DNA of 64,000 nucleotides, taken from contig OZ255620.1 in assembly GCA_965276665.1 (NCBI GenBank), positions 4,402,001 through 4,466,000 of the forward strand. Reading direction: 5' to 3'. The translations under genes were made by a program, and so were the position numbers. The stretch is from CAWGJC01 sp965276665. GTDB lineage: Bacteria; Pseudomonadota; Alphaproteobacteria; Acetobacterales; Acetobacteraceae. Numbering within the stretch: position 1 is the stretch's first letter; each line of letters begins with the position of its first letter. The notes below the pieces were generated by a model, which was not told the origin of the DNA, did not search any database, and saw nothing but the letters and a program-made list of their open reading frames with translations. Shown piece by piece: positions 16,416 to 25,697 of this stretch.

Positions 16416-17987
16416 ATGCAGTACACGCCGCCGCGGCATGTCACGCAGCAATGGACGCTGTCGAAGCCGTCCGCGTCGGGGCGGCGCGGGATGGTGGTGT
16501 CGCAGTCGCGTGCGGCGGCGGAGGCGGGGGTCGCGGTGCTGGATGCGGGCGGCAATGCGGTCGATGCGGCGGTTGCGACGGCGCTGGCGCTGCCGACCGT
16601 GGAGCCGTGGAATTCCGGCCTCGGCGGCATCGGCTTCGCCCTCGTGCACAAGGCGGGCGAGCGGAGTGCGGAGGTGACGGATTTCGGGCCGCGCGCGCCG
16701 GCCGGACTCGATCCCGCGCTGTTCCCGCTCACCGGCGGGATGACCCGCGAGCTGTTCGCCTGGCCCGAGGTGGTGGGCGACGCCAACATGCATGGCCCGC
16801 TTTCCTTCGTCATCCCGTCCTCGGTCGCGGGCTACGAGAATCTGCATCGCCGGCATGGCAAGCTGCCGCTCTCCGAGGTGATCGCGCCGGCGATCGCGCT
16901 CGCCCGTCGCGGCCTGCCGGCGGATTGGTTCACCACGCTGAAGATCTCGGGCGTGGCCAAGACCTTGCGCCTGTATGAGGAGAGCGCGCGCATCTATTTG
17001 CCCGACGAGCTGCCGCCGAACCCGCCGGAGCAGGGGCAGGCGCGTTTCTTCCGCCTCGGCAACCTCGCCGAAACGCTGGAGCGGCTGGGCCGCAACGGGT
17101 TGCGCGATTTCTACGAGGGCGAGACCGCCGCGGTGCTGCTCGATGATTTCGCCGCGATGGGCGCGCTGATCACCGCGCGGGATCTGCGCGATTGCCATGC
17201 GCGCACCCGCCCCGCGAGCGATGTGGCCTGGCGTGGCCGCGTGGTGCAGACCGCCGGCGGCCTGACCGCGGCACCCACTTTCGCGCGGGTGTGCGAGCAG
17301 ATGGCGGGAGTCACTTATGGCGCCAGTCCGGACGTCGCCTGGTTCACCGCGCTCGCCCGTGCGCTGAAGATTGCCTATGCGGAGCGCCTGTCGGGCATCG
17401 GCGATGCCGAGCCGAAGGCCGCGGAAAGCTGCACCACCCATCTGACCGTCTGCGACGAGGCGGGCACGATGGTTGCGATGACGACCACGCTGCTCTCCAC
17501 GATGGGCAGCCGGGTCGTGCTGCCGAAATCCGGCATTCTGATGAACAATGGCGTGATGTGGTTCGACCCGCGCCCCGGCCAGCCGAACTCGATGGCGCCG
17601 GGCAAGCGGCCGCTCACCAATATGAGCCCGATCATCCTGCGGGAAGGCGCGGCGCCGGTGCTCGCCGGGGGCGCCTCGGGCGGACGGCGCATCCTGCCGG
17701 CGGTGTTCCAGATGATGACCTATGTCGCCGATTTCGAAATGCCGGTGGAAGAGGCCGCGCATTTCCCCCGCATCGATGTCTCCGATCCCGAGGAGGTGAA
17801 CGCTGATCGCCGGCTCGGGCCCGAGATCCTCGGCGCGCTGGAGAAAGAGGGTGGACTCGCATTGGTGGATCACACGGTCTCGCCGGTGAATTTCGCCAAT
17901 CCGAACGTCATCGTGCAGAAGGACGGCGCGCGGCAGGGCATGCCGGATGCGGTGTCGCCGTGGTCGGCCGCGGTGGCGCAAGCCTGA
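16416..17987 (+). CDS. Gamma-glutamyltransferase family protein (copy 1)
   Basis: Ntn-hydrolase of the GGT family, made as a precursor that cleaves itself before a Thr. The 523-residue product has AGGNAVDAAVATALALPTVEP near the N-terminus and the processing site SCTTHLTVCDEAG, with the likely nucleophile Thr340. The small-subunit motifs MTTTLLSTMGS, LMNNGVMWFDPRPG and APGKRPLTNMSP follow. There is no signal peptide, unlike periplasmic E. coli Ggt. The DFREMAP-like Arg region that holds the glutamyl carboxylate is altered (TDFGPRAP), so specificity is uncertain. The ATG at 16416 sits 8 bases after GGAGGA. It is followed by an overlapping FAD oxidase gene. Confidence 0.82.
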   Translation: MQYTPPRHVTQQWTLSKPSASGRRGMVVSQSRAAAEAGVAVLDAGGNAVDAAVATALALPTVEPWNSGLGGIGFALVHKAGERSAEVTDFGPRAPAGLDPALFPLTGGMTRELFAWPEVVGDANMHGPLSFVIPSSVAGYENLHRRHGKLPLSEVIAPAIALARRGLPADWFTTLKISGVAKTLRLYEESARIYLPDELPPNPPEQGQARFFRLGNLAETLERLGRNGLRDFYEGETAAVLLDDFAAMGALITARDLRDCHARTRPASDVAWRGRVVQTAGGLTAAPTFARVCEQMAGVTYGASPDVAWFTALARALKIAYAERLSGIGDAEPKAAESCTTHLTVCDEAGTMVAMTTTLLSTMGSRVVLPKSGILMNNGVMWFDPRPGQPNSMAPGKRPLTNMSPIILREGAAPVLAGGASGGRRILPAVFQMMTYVADFEMPVEEAAHFPRIDVSDPEEVNADRRLGPEILGALEKEGGLALVDHTVSPVNFANPNVIVQKDGARQGMPDAVSPWSAAVAQA

Positions 17988-19135
17988 CGCTCAGGGTCGT
18001 CATCGTCGGCGGCGGGATCGTCGGATCCTGCGCGGCGTATTTCCTGCGCGCCGCCGGCCGTCCCTGCGAGGTGACGGTGCTGGAGCCGGACCCGGCGTAC
18101 CGGTTCGCCTCGACGACGTTGTCCGCGGCCTCGATCCGCACGCAATTCACCCTGCCGCTCAACGTGCGGATGTCGCTGTTCGGCTCGGAATTCCTCGACC
18201 GGATAGCGGCTGGCCCGGGCTGCGCGCTCGCCAGGGTCGGGAACGGCTATCTGGTGCTCGCCGGCGACGAGGGACCGCTGCGCGCGACCCATGCGATGCA
18301 AACCACGGAAGGGGCGGAGATCCTCTGGCTCGATCCACCCGCGCTCGCGCGGCGCTTTCCCTGGCTCTCGCAGGACGGGATCGCGGCCGGTACGCTCGGG
18401 CTTCGCCATGAGGGGTGGTTCGACGCCTATGCGCTGCTCCGCCAGGTGCGCGCCGAGGCGATCCGGCTGGGCGCGCGATACGTGCGCGAGTCCGCGACCG
18501 GTTTCACCGTGGCGGGAGAGAGGATCGTTGCGGTCCGCACCGAGGGTGGAGAGGAAATCCTGGCCGATTGCGTGGTAAACGCGGCCGGTCCGGCGGCTGG
18601 GCGGGTGGCCGCGTTGCTCGGCATCATGCTTCCGGTCGAGCCGCGCAAGCGCACCGTCTTCGCCCTGCGCGCGCCGCTCGACGGCGCCGGCATGCCGCTC
18701 GTCTTCGATCCCTCCGGCTTCTGGCTGCGGCCGGAAGGCGAGGGGTTCATCGCCGGCATCGCGCCGGACGAGGCCGACGACCCGGATGCCAGCGGCGATT
18801 TCGAACCCGACATGGCGATGCTCGAAGACCGGCTCTGGCCGCTGCTCGCCGCCCGCATCCCGGCCCTCACGGAACTCCGCGTTCAACGCGCCTGGGCCGG
18901 GCATTACGAAGTCTGCACCCTCGACCACAACGCGGTCATCGGCCCCCACCCCGAGCTCACCAATTTCTTCTTCGCAAACGGCTTCTCCGGCCATGGCGTG
19001 CAACACGCCCCCGCCGCCGGCCGCGGCGTCGCCGAGCTGATCCTCGATGGTGGCTACCAGACCCTTGATCTCTCCCCGTTCGGCTACGCGCGGGTGCGCG
19101 ATCATCGGCCGATGCCGGAGCTGGTTATCTATTAG
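17960..19135 (+). CDS. FAD-dependent oxidoreductase (DAO family)
   Basis: Amine or amino-acid oxidase of the D-amino-acid oxidase/sarcosine oxidase family. The start region LRVVIVGGGIVGSCAAYFL is the FAD-binding Rossmann motif; VVNAAGPAAGRVAALLGI and the C-terminal RAWAGHYEVCTLDHNAVIGP / FANGFSGHGVQHAPAAGRG complete the FOXRED1/DadA-like pattern. The GTG start at 17960 overlaps the GGT gene by 28 bases, indicating translational coupling; a CTG at 17984 would avoid the overlap. The amine substrate is not evident; context suggests oxidation of an amino acid released by the upstream enzyme. Confidence 0.82.
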   Translation: MVGRGGASLTLRVVIVGGGIVGSCAAYFLRAAGRPCEVTVLEPDPAYRFASTTLSAASIRTQFTLPLNVRMSLFGSEFLDRIAAGPGCALARVGNGYLVLAGDEGPLRATHAMQTTEGAEILWLDPPALARRFPWLSQDGIAAGTLGLRHEGWFDAYALLRQVRAEAIRLGARYVRESATGFTVAGERIVAVRTEGGEEILADCVVNAAGPAAGRVAALLGIMLPVEPRKRTVFALRAPLDGAGMPLVFDPSGFWLRPEGEGFIAGIAPDEADDPDASGDFEPDMAMLEDRLWPLLAARIPALTELRVQRAWAGHYEVCTLDHNAVIGPHPELTNFFFANGFSGHGVQHAPAAGRGVAELILDGGYQTLDLSPFGYARVRDHRPMPELVIY

Positions 19136-19140
19136 GCAGG

Positions 19141-19338
19141 AAGGCCAGGGGCTCTGCCCCTGGACCCCGCTAAGGGCCGTCGCCCTTAGAACCCCCGGTA
19201 CGGTGCCCGAGGTGGGGCGGCCCGGGCCGGATTTGCTCCGATGGTTGATTGCGCTTCGCGCGAAGCGCCACTCGGGTTCCAAGGGCGACCGCCCTTGGCG
19301 GGTCCCGAATGATGCATGGGGGCAGAGCCCCTGGCCTT
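19141..19338. repeat. Family A composite repeat, copy 4
   Basis: Left arm with CCAGGGGC/GCCCCTGG and CTAAGGGC/GCCCTTAG; centre with GCGCTTCGCGCGAAGCGC; right arm with CCAAGGGC/GCCCTTGG and GGCAGAGCCCCTGGCC. The right arm has a short insert reading GATGCATGGG that is shared with copy 7. It fills the gap between the FAD oxidase and hyuA, both on the plus strand. Confidence 0.75.
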
Positions 19339-19399
19339 CTCCCAACCATGCTCTGCTGCAACCTTGTCAGATCGCCCCCGAGAGGGTTGATTGCGCGCC

Positions 19400-21472
19400 A
19401 TGCCGGATGCTCGTCTGGCCGTCGATATCGGCGGCACCTTCACCGACCTTGCCCTCGAGAGTGACGGGCGGCGCAGCACCGCGAAGGTGCTCACCACGCG
19501 GGAGGCGCCGGAGCGGGCGGTGCTGGCGGGGATTGCGGCGATCATTCGCGATGCCGGCATCGCGGCGGCCGATATCCGCATCGTGATCCATGGCACCACC
19601 TTGGCGACCAATGCGGTGATCGAGCGCAAGGGCGCGCGGACGGCGCTGATCACCACGCAGGGTTTCCGCGACGTGCTCGCGATGGGCAATGAGAGCCGGT
19701 ACGACCAGTATGATCTCGATATCGTCCTGCCGGAGCCGCTGGTGCCGCGCCATCTTCGTCTGCCGGTGGCGGAGCGGCTCGATCGCGACGGCAATGTGCT
19801 CCTGCCGCTCGATGAGGATGCGCTGCATGCGCTGATCCCGGTGCTTCGCCGCGAGAATGTCGAGAGTGTCGCGATCGGATTTCTGCATGCCTTCGTCAAT
19901 CCGGCGCATGAGCGGCGCGCGCGCGACATTCTCTCCGCCGCGCTGCTCGAGATGCCGGTGACGCTCTCCTCCGAGATATCGCCCGAGATGCGCGAATGGG
20001 AGCGCTTTTCCACCGCGGTGGCGAATGCCTATGTGCAGCCGCTGATGGCGCGGTATCTGCGGCGTCTGGAGAGCGGGCTGCGCGAGGCTGGCATCGCCGC
20101 GCCGTTGTTCCTGATGCTGTCGGGCGGTGGCCTCACCACGGTGGAGACCGCGTGCCGTTTTCCGATCCGGCTGGTGGAAAGCGGGCCCGCGGGTGGCGCG
20201 ATCTTCTCGGCGACGATCGCGCGGGAATGCGGCATCGGCGACGTGCTGTCCTTCGACATGGGCGGGACGACGGCGAAGATCTGCCTGATCGACAATTATG
20301 CGCCGCAGACCGCGCGCAGTTTCGAGGTCGCGCGCATCGGCCGGTTCAAGAAGGGATCCGGCCTGCCGTTGCGCATTCCGGTGATCGAGATGGTGGAGAT
20401 CGGCGCGGGCGGCGGCTCGCTCGCGCATGTCGATGCGCTCGGGCGGATCGCGGTCGGGCCGGAGAGCGCCGGCGCCGATCCGGGGCCGGCCTGCTATGCG
20501 CGCGGCGGCACGCGGCCCGCGGTGACGGATGCGAACCTGTTGCTCGGCCGCTACGACCCCGACCGGTTTGCCGGCGGCGCGCTGTCGCTCGATCCTGCGC
20601 GTGCGGCGGCGGCGATGGGCGTGGTGGGCGATGCGCTCGGCCTCGATCCGGCGATGGCGGCGCTCGGCGTGATCGAGATGGTCGACGAAAACATGGCGAA
20701 TGCCGCGCGGGTGCATGCGATCGAGAGCGGGAAGGGGTATGAGGGCCGCACGCTGATCGCTTTCGGCGGCGGCGGGCCGGTGCATGCGACGCGGGTGGCG
20801 GAGAAGATCGGCATTTTCCGGGTGCTCGTGCCGTCGGGTGCAGGCGTCGGCAGCGCGATCGGCTTCCTGCGCGCGCCGATCGGGTACGAGGTGGTGCGCA
20901 GTCTTTATCAGCGTCTCGGCGCGTTCGACGCGGCGGCGGTGAATGCGCTGCTCGATGCGATGGCGGCGGAAGCCGAGGGTGTCGTCGCTGAGGGAAGTTT
21001 TGGCGCGCCGACGCGCCGGACTCGGATCGCCTACATGCGCTATGTCGGGCAGGGGCACGAGATCCCGGTGACGCTGCCGGAAGGCCGGCTCGATGCCGGT
21101 TCGGCCGCCGCCATCCGCCTGGCGTACGACGCCGAATATGCGCGCTTCTACGACCGCCCGGTGCCGGGCTCGGATATCGAGGTGATGAGCTACAGCGTGG
21201 TCGTCGCGACATTGACCCCGGAACCGGCCGCGCCGCGCGCGGTTCCGGCGACGCGGCCGGCGCGCCCGAGCCGCGGTCTCGCCGTGCGCGACACGGCGAG
21301 CGGCGCGGTGGCGGAGTGGGCGGTGTACGACCGGGCGGATCTCGCACCCGGCGCGGCCTTCAAAGGCCCCGCGATCGTCGCCGAGGACGAAACCTCGACG
21401 CTGGTCGGGCCCGGCTGGCACGGCGCGATCGACGGGCACGGCTACATCCTGCTGACGAGGGAGGCCGCGTGA
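19400..21472 (+). CDS. hyuA: Hydantoinase/5-oxoprolinase family subunit A
   Basis: ATP-dependent lactam/hydantoin-opening subunit of the HyuA family (related to the N-terminal half of 5-oxoprolinase). The 690-residue product shows the actin-like ATPase motifs VDIGGTFTDLALE, IHGTTLATNAVIERKG, LSFDMGGTTAKICLID and the C-terminal FGGGGPVHATRVAEKIG. The ATG at 19400 was taken; a TTG nine bases earlier is also open. It overlaps hyuB by one base (TGATG). Likely substrates are 5-oxoproline, hydantoins or related cyclic amides; acetone carboxylase-type activity is a less likely alternative. Confidence 0.87.
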   Translation: MPDARLAVDIGGTFTDLALESDGRRSTAKVLTTREAPERAVLAGIAAIIRDAGIAAADIRIVIHGTTLATNAVIERKGARTALITTQGFRDVLAMGNESRYDQYDLDIVLPEPLVPRHLRLPVAERLDRDGNVLLPLDEDALHALIPVLRRENVESVAIGFLHAFVNPAHERRARDILSAALLEMPVTLSSEISPEMREWERFSTAVANAYVQPLMARYLRRLESGLREAGIAAPLFLMLSGGGLTTVETACRFPIRLVESGPAGGAIFSATIARECGIGDVLSFDMGGTTAKICLIDNYAPQTARSFEVARIGRFKKGSGLPLRIPVIEMVEIGAGGGSLAHVDALGRIAVGPESAGADPGPACYARGGTRPAVTDANLLLGRYDPDRFAGGALSLDPARAAAAMGVVGDALGLDPAMAALGVIEMVDENMANAARVHAIESGKGYEGRTLIAFGGGGPVHATRVAEKIGIFRVLVPSGAGVGSAIGFLRAPIGYEVVRSLYQRLGAFDAAAVNALLDAMAAEAEGVVAEGSFGAPTRRTRIAYMRYVGQGHEIPVTLPEGRLDAGSAAAIRLAYDAEYARFYDRPVPGSDIEVMSYSVVVATLTPEPAAPRAVPATRPARPSRGLAVRDTASGAVAEWAVYDRADLAPGAAFKGPAIVAEDETSTLVGPGWHGAIDGHGYILLTREAA

Positions 21473-23202
21473 TGACCGAGCCCGCGAGTGCGCTTGCCGC
21501 GATCCAGCGGCAGGTGATGTGGAACCGGCTGATCGCGGTGGTGGAGGAGCAGGCGCAGATCATGATCCGCACCGCCTTCAGCACCACGGTGCGCGAGGCG
21601 GGCGATCTCTCTGCCGGGATTTTCGACCTCCAGGGCCGGATGATGGCGCAGGCGGTGACCGGCACGCCCGGGCACGTCAATTCAATGGCGGAGAGCGTCG
21701 GGCATTTTCTGGCGAAATTCCCCGCCGCGACGATGCGGCCGGGCGATCATTACATCACCAACGACCCGTGGCTCGGCACCGGGCACCTGCACGATCTGAC
21801 GGTGGTGACGCCGGCCTTCCGGCAGGGGCGGATCGTCGGCCTGTTCGCCAACACGGCGCATGTGATCGATGTGGGCGGGCTCGGCATGGGGCCCGAGGGG
21901 CGGTCGGTGTTCGAGGAGGGGATGTACATCCCCATCGTGAAATGCTTCAGCGAGGGCGTGGCGAACGAGACGTTCTTCGACATGATCCGCGCCGGCACGC
22001 GCCTGCCGGTGGAGCTCGAGGGCGATATCTATTCGCTCTGCGCCTGCAACGATGCCGGCGCGCGCCGCCTCGTCGAGATGATGGACGAGTTCGCGATGGA
22101 CGGGCTCGAGCCGCTTGCCCGGTTCATCTTCGAGGCGAGCCTGCGCGCCACGGTCGCCGAGATCGCGAAGCTGCCGCGTGGAACATTCCGCGCCGAGATC
22201 GGGTCGGACGGGTACGAGGAGCCGGTTTCGCTCCGCGCCGCGATGACGATCGGCGAGGAGGCGATCACGGTGGATTTCGCCGGCACCTCGCCGCTGTCGA
22301 CCCGCGGGATCAACGTGCCGCCGGCCTATTGCCGCGCCTATTCCTGCTTCGGCATCAAGGTGGTGGTGGCGCCCGAGATCCCGAACAACTGGGCGAGCCT
22401 GGCGCCGTTCCGCATGACGATCCCCGAGGGCTGCATCCTGAACGCGCCGCGCCCCTACCCGGTCTCGGTGCGGCATGTTATCGGCCATCTGCTCCCCGAC
22501 CTGATGATGGGCTGTCTTCATCAGGCGGTGCCCGACCGGGTGATGGCGGAGGGCGCCTCCTGCTTGTGGAACCCGCCGCTGCGCGGCGGCGGGTCGGTTT
22601 CCGGCCCGGCGCGCGGCAACCGGCCGGCGGCGCCGGATTTCGAGATCATCACCTTCAACTCGGGCGGCACCGGCGCGCGGCCCGGACGCGACGGTCTCGA
22701 CGCCACCGCCTTTCCCTCCGGCGTGCGCACCATGGCGGTGGAGGCGACGGAGAACGTCGCGCCGATCGTGATCTGGCGGAAGGAGCTGCGGCCCGATAGC
22801 GGGGGCGCCGGCCGCACGCGCGGCGGGGTGGGCCAGGTGATGGAGATTGCCGCGTCCGGCGACCGCGAGTTCGCCTGCAACGCGCTGTTCGACCGCGTGG
22901 CGCATCCGCCGAAGGGCCGCGACGGCGGGGAGGCGGGCGCCGGCGGCATCGTCGCCCTGAAATCGGGCGCGACGCTGCGCACCAAGGGATTTCAGATCAT
23001 CCCCGATGGCGACCGGCTGATGCTGCATTTGCCCGGCGGCGGCGGCCTCGGCGCACCGGCCGCGCGGGACCCGGCGCTGGTCGCGCGCGACGTGCGCGAC
23101 GGTCTGGTCTCGGCGGAGGCGGCGCGGTCGCGCTATCGGGTGATGCTGGACGCGGCGGGGGATCCGGATCCGGCGGCGACCGCCGCGCTGCGCCGCGCCT
23201 GA
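21472..23202 (+). CDS. hyuB: Hydantoinase B/oxoprolinase family subunit B
   Basis: Partner of HyuA, 576 residues. Family markers: IQRQVMWNRLIAVVEEQAQIM, REAGDLSAGIFD, GTPGHVNSM, YITNDPWLGTGHLHDLTVV, DFAGTSPLSTRGINVP and a C-terminal GGGGLGAP. Translation is coupled to hyuA through TGATG. The HyuA/HyuB pair corresponds to the two halves of eukaryotic 5-oxoprolinase. Placed between two GGT-family genes, 5-oxoproline or a gamma-lactam made from gamma-glutamyl compounds is a reasonable but untested substrate. Confidence 0.88.
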   Translation: MTEPASALAAIQRQVMWNRLIAVVEEQAQIMIRTAFSTTVREAGDLSAGIFDLQGRMMAQAVTGTPGHVNSMAESVGHFLAKFPAATMRPGDHYITNDPWLGTGHLHDLTVVTPAFRQGRIVGLFANTAHVIDVGGLGMGPEGRSVFEEGMYIPIVKCFSEGVANETFFDMIRAGTRLPVELEGDIYSLCACNDAGARRLVEMMDEFAMDGLEPLARFIFEASLRATVAEIAKLPRGTFRAEIGSDGYEEPVSLRAAMTIGEEAITVDFAGTSPLSTRGINVPPAYCRAYSCFGIKVVVAPEIPNNWASLAPFRMTIPEGCILNAPRPYPVSVRHVIGHLLPDLMMGCLHQAVPDRVMAEGASCLWNPPLRGGGSVSGPARGNRPAAPDFEIITFNSGGTGARPGRDGLDATAFPSGVRTMAVEATENVAPIVIWRKELRPDSGGAGRTRGGVGQVMEIAASGDREFACNALFDRVAHPPKGRDGGEAGAGGIVALKSGATLRTKGFQIIPDGDRLMLHLPGGGGLGAPAARDPALVARDVRDGLVSAEAARSRYRVMLDAAGDPDPAATAALRRA

Positions 23203-23350
23203 CCCTGCGGGTGCGGCATCGCTGCATCGATGTTGCAGAAATATCGTCGAGAATCCTGATTGCTCATTGCTTTACCGGACAGTACGTGTAGAGGCCCAAT
23301 GTTCGGGGCCGATGGAGCCTCGCAATGACTTGTTCAGGTGAGTGCCCCAA

Positions 23351-23851
23351 ATGACCTCCCGCGTAATGGCTACATTGATCGTTGCGGCGAGCGCCGCCCT
23401 GGCCGTTCCGGCGATGGCCCAGGCGCCCGCGCCGACCGCGACGCCCGCGCCCGCGACCACGCCGGCGACGCCCGCCGCCAAGCCGATGGCCAAACCGATG
23501 GCCAGGCCGATGGCGCATCACACGATGGCGCACCGTGCGCCGATGCACGGCACGATGATGCGGTCGGGGATGCGGTCGGGCGCCTCGCAGGATGCCGCGG
23601 TCGACCGGTTGAACCAGATGAGCCTGCAGAGCGCGCAGACCGGCCAGTCCTTCACGCCGACCAGTGGCGCGCCGATGAGCGGTGGCGCGATGAACGGTGG
23701 TGCGATGCACGGGGGCGCCATGCCAAGCAGCGGCACGGCCATGCCGTCCACCGGCATGGCCGGCGGCACGATGGGCACCGGCTCGCAGACGGCCCCGATG
23801 GGCAGCGGTGCGACCGGGTCGAATTCCGGCTCTTCCGGCAGCAGCAAGTAA
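23351..23851 (+). CDS. Secreted Met/Ala/Gly-rich small protein
   Basis: A 166-residue low-complexity protein. The signal peptide (MATLIVAASAALAVPAMAQA) is clear. The mature protein has Ala/Pro/Thr repeats, a KPMAKPMARPMAHH segment, a His/Met-rich patch (TMAHRAPMHGTMM) and Gly/Met repeats GGAMNGGAMHGGAM. Met- and His-rich periplasmic proteins often bind copper or other metals, but here that is only a suggestion. The ATG at 23351 precedes the signal; a GTG at 23342 is also open. It is separated from hyuB by about 150 bases and followed by a strong hairpin. Confidence 0.65.
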   Translation: MTSRVMATLIVAASAALAVPAMAQAPAPTATPAPATTPATPAAKPMAKPMARPMAHHTMAHRAPMHGTMMRSGMRSGASQDAAVDRLNQMSLQSAQTGQSFTPTSGAPMSGGAMNGGAMHGGAMPSSGTAMPSTGMAGGTMGTGSQTAPMGSGATGSNSGSSGSSK

Positions 23852-23872
23852 GATCGTCTCCGCGTGAGGTCA

Positions 23873-23894
23873 GGGCCGGGTGAAAACCCGGCCC
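23873..23894 (+). terminator. 9-bp hairpin with GAAA tetraloop
   Basis: GGGCCGGGT (23873-23881) and ACCCGGCCC (23886-23894) pair perfectly around a GAAA loop, 22 bases after the stop of the secreted Met-rich protein. No T-run follows. It is probably an intrinsic-terminator-like or mRNA-end-stabilising hairpin. Confidence 0.7.
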
Positions 23895-23992
23895 GAGCCC
23901 GCGCCGCGTTGGTTCCTTCGTCCCGCTCCGCGCCGGGTCCGCATCCACTCGCCGCCTTGGCGAAGCATGCGGGATCGTGCGACGCTCGCTGC

Positions 23993-25687
23993 ATGACATC
24001 CCAGCCCTGGCGCGCGCGCGCCGCAACCGACTTCTCGTGCGAGAAGCAATCCGCCACTGCCGGTCGCGGCATGGTGGTGACCAATCACCCGCTCGCCTCG
24101 GCGGCCGGGGCCGAGATGCTGGCGGCTGGCGGCAATGCGGTCGACGCGGCGGTCGCCGCGCAATTCGCGCTGACCGTGGTCGAGCCGATGATGGTCGGGC
24201 TGCTTGGCGGCGGGATGGCGCATATCCGCCTGGCCGACGGCACCCACACCGTGATCGACGGGATGGGGACGGCGCCGCTCGCCGCCGCGCCCGACATGTA
24301 CCGCACCATCTCTCCGTTGCCCCCCGACCGGCTGGAGACCGAGGGGCGGGAGAACGCGATCGGCCCGAAATCCGTCTGCGTGCCGGGCAATCTCGCGGCC
24401 TGGTGCGAGGCGCTCCGCCAGCACGGGCGCTTCACCCTGCCGGAGGTGATGGCGCCGGCGATCCGCCACGCGCGGGCCGGTTTCCGCATCACCGGCTATC
24501 TCGCCGAATGCATCCGCGAGGTCGCGCCCGATCTTGCCCGCGACAGGCTGATTGCGGCCCGCTTGCTGCCGGGCGGCAAGCCGCTCGAAAAGGGCGAGCG
24601 GCTGGTGCAGGCGGATTATGCCGACAGCCTGGAGCTGATCGCCCGCGACGGCGCGGCCGCGCTCTATCGGGGGCCGCTCGGCGACCGCCTCGTCGCCTGC
24701 ATGCGCGACGGCGGTGGACTGATCGCGGATGCCGATCTCTCGACTTATCGCGTGATCCCGCGCATGCCGATCCGCGGCACCTATCGCGGCTTCGAGATCC
24801 TGCTGCCGCCGCCGCCTGCCTCCTCCGGCGTGCACATCACGCAGATGCTGAACATCCTGGAGGCGTACGATCTCGCCGCGATGGGCTTCGGTTCGACCGA
24901 TGCGATGCATCTGATCGCCGAAGCGCTGAAGATCGCTTTCGCCGACCGCGCGCATGCCACCGGCGACCCCGACTTCGTCGACGTGCCGGTCGCCCGCCTG
25001 ACCGACAAGCGCTACGCCGAGGAGCGCCGGTCACAGCTCCGGATGGATCGCGCGCAGGCCTGGAGCGCGGCGGTCGCCATGCCGGAATCGGTCAACACGA
25101 CCCATCTCACCGTCGCCGATTCCGAGGGGAGGGTGGTGGCCAGCACGCAGACCATCAACAGCCTGTTCGGCGCGCGCTTCATCGTGCCGGGCACCGGCAT
25201 GGTGCCGAACAACTACATGTACACCTTCGACCCGCATCCCGGGACGGCGAACTCGATCGCCCCCGGCAAGCGCGTCAACACATCGATGTCGCCGGCGATC
25301 GTGCTGCGCGACGGCGCGCCGCGCTTCGCGCTCGGCCTGCCCGGCGGCTTGCGCATCTTCGGCTGCGTGATGCAGGCGATCATCAACATGATCGACCACG
25401 GCATGGCGCCGCAGGAAGCGGTGGAAGCCCCGCGTCTCTGGACGCAGGGGCAGGCGGTGGAGGTCGAGACCGGCTATGGCGAGGCGGCGATCGAGCATCT
25501 GCGCGAACGCGGGCATGACGCGGTGCCGGTCGCGCATGTCGGCGGCGGGATGAACGCGATCGCCTTTGCCGAGGATGGCGTGATGACCGGCGCCGCATGC
25601 TGGCGCGCCGACGGCACGCCGGTCGGGCTGGGCGGCGGCCCGGCACGCTCGCGCACCGTGTTCTGGCCGGACGGCCGGCCACGCTGA
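23993..25687 (+). CDS. Gamma-glutamyltransferase family protein (copy 2)
   Basis: A second GGT-family Ntn-hydrolase of 564 residues, only distantly similar to the copy at 16.4 kb. Motifs: AAGGNAVDAAVAAQFALTVVEP, GPKSVCVPGNLAAW, the processing site SVNTTHLTVADSEG (candidate nucleophile Thr369), STQTINSLFGARF, VPNNYMYTFDPHPG and APGKRVNTSMSP. No signal peptide is visible, so it may be cytosolic. The segment VIDGMGTAP replaces the Arg-containing motif that grips the glutamyl carboxylate in E. coli Ggt, so acylase-type activity on other amides is possible. The start at 23993 was chosen because no family similarity lies upstream. Confidence 0.82.
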   Translation: MTSQPWRARAATDFSCEKQSATAGRGMVVTNHPLASAAGAEMLAAGGNAVDAAVAAQFALTVVEPMMVGLLGGGMAHIRLADGTHTVIDGMGTAPLAAAPDMYRTISPLPPDRLETEGRENAIGPKSVCVPGNLAAWCEALRQHGRFTLPEVMAPAIRHARAGFRITGYLAECIREVAPDLARDRLIAARLLPGGKPLEKGERLVQADYADSLELIARDGAAALYRGPLGDRLVACMRDGGGLIADADLSTYRVIPRMPIRGTYRGFEILLPPPPASSGVHITQMLNILEAYDLAAMGFGSTDAMHLIAEALKIAFADRAHATGDPDFVDVPVARLTDKRYAEERRSQLRMDRAQAWSAAVAMPESVNTTHLTVADSEGRVVASTQTINSLFGARFIVPGTGMVPNNYMYTFDPHPGTANSIAPGKRVNTSMSPAIVLRDGAPRFALGLPGGLRIFGCVMQAIINMIDHGMAPQEAVEAPRLWTQGQAVEVETGYGEAAIEHLRERGHDAVPVAHVGGGMNAIAFAEDGVMTGAACWRADGTPVGLGGGPARSRTVFWPDGRPR

Positions 25688-25697
25688 TCCGCCGCCG

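Noticed and set aside
19367..21439. 690-residue minus-strand frame opposite hyuA
   Set aside because: Antisense shadow; hyuA on the plus strand has all HyuA ATPase motifs.
23264..23710. His/Arg-rich minus-strand frame opposite the Met-rich secreted protein
   Set aside because: It mirrors the repeat composition of the other strand, which has a proper signal peptide.
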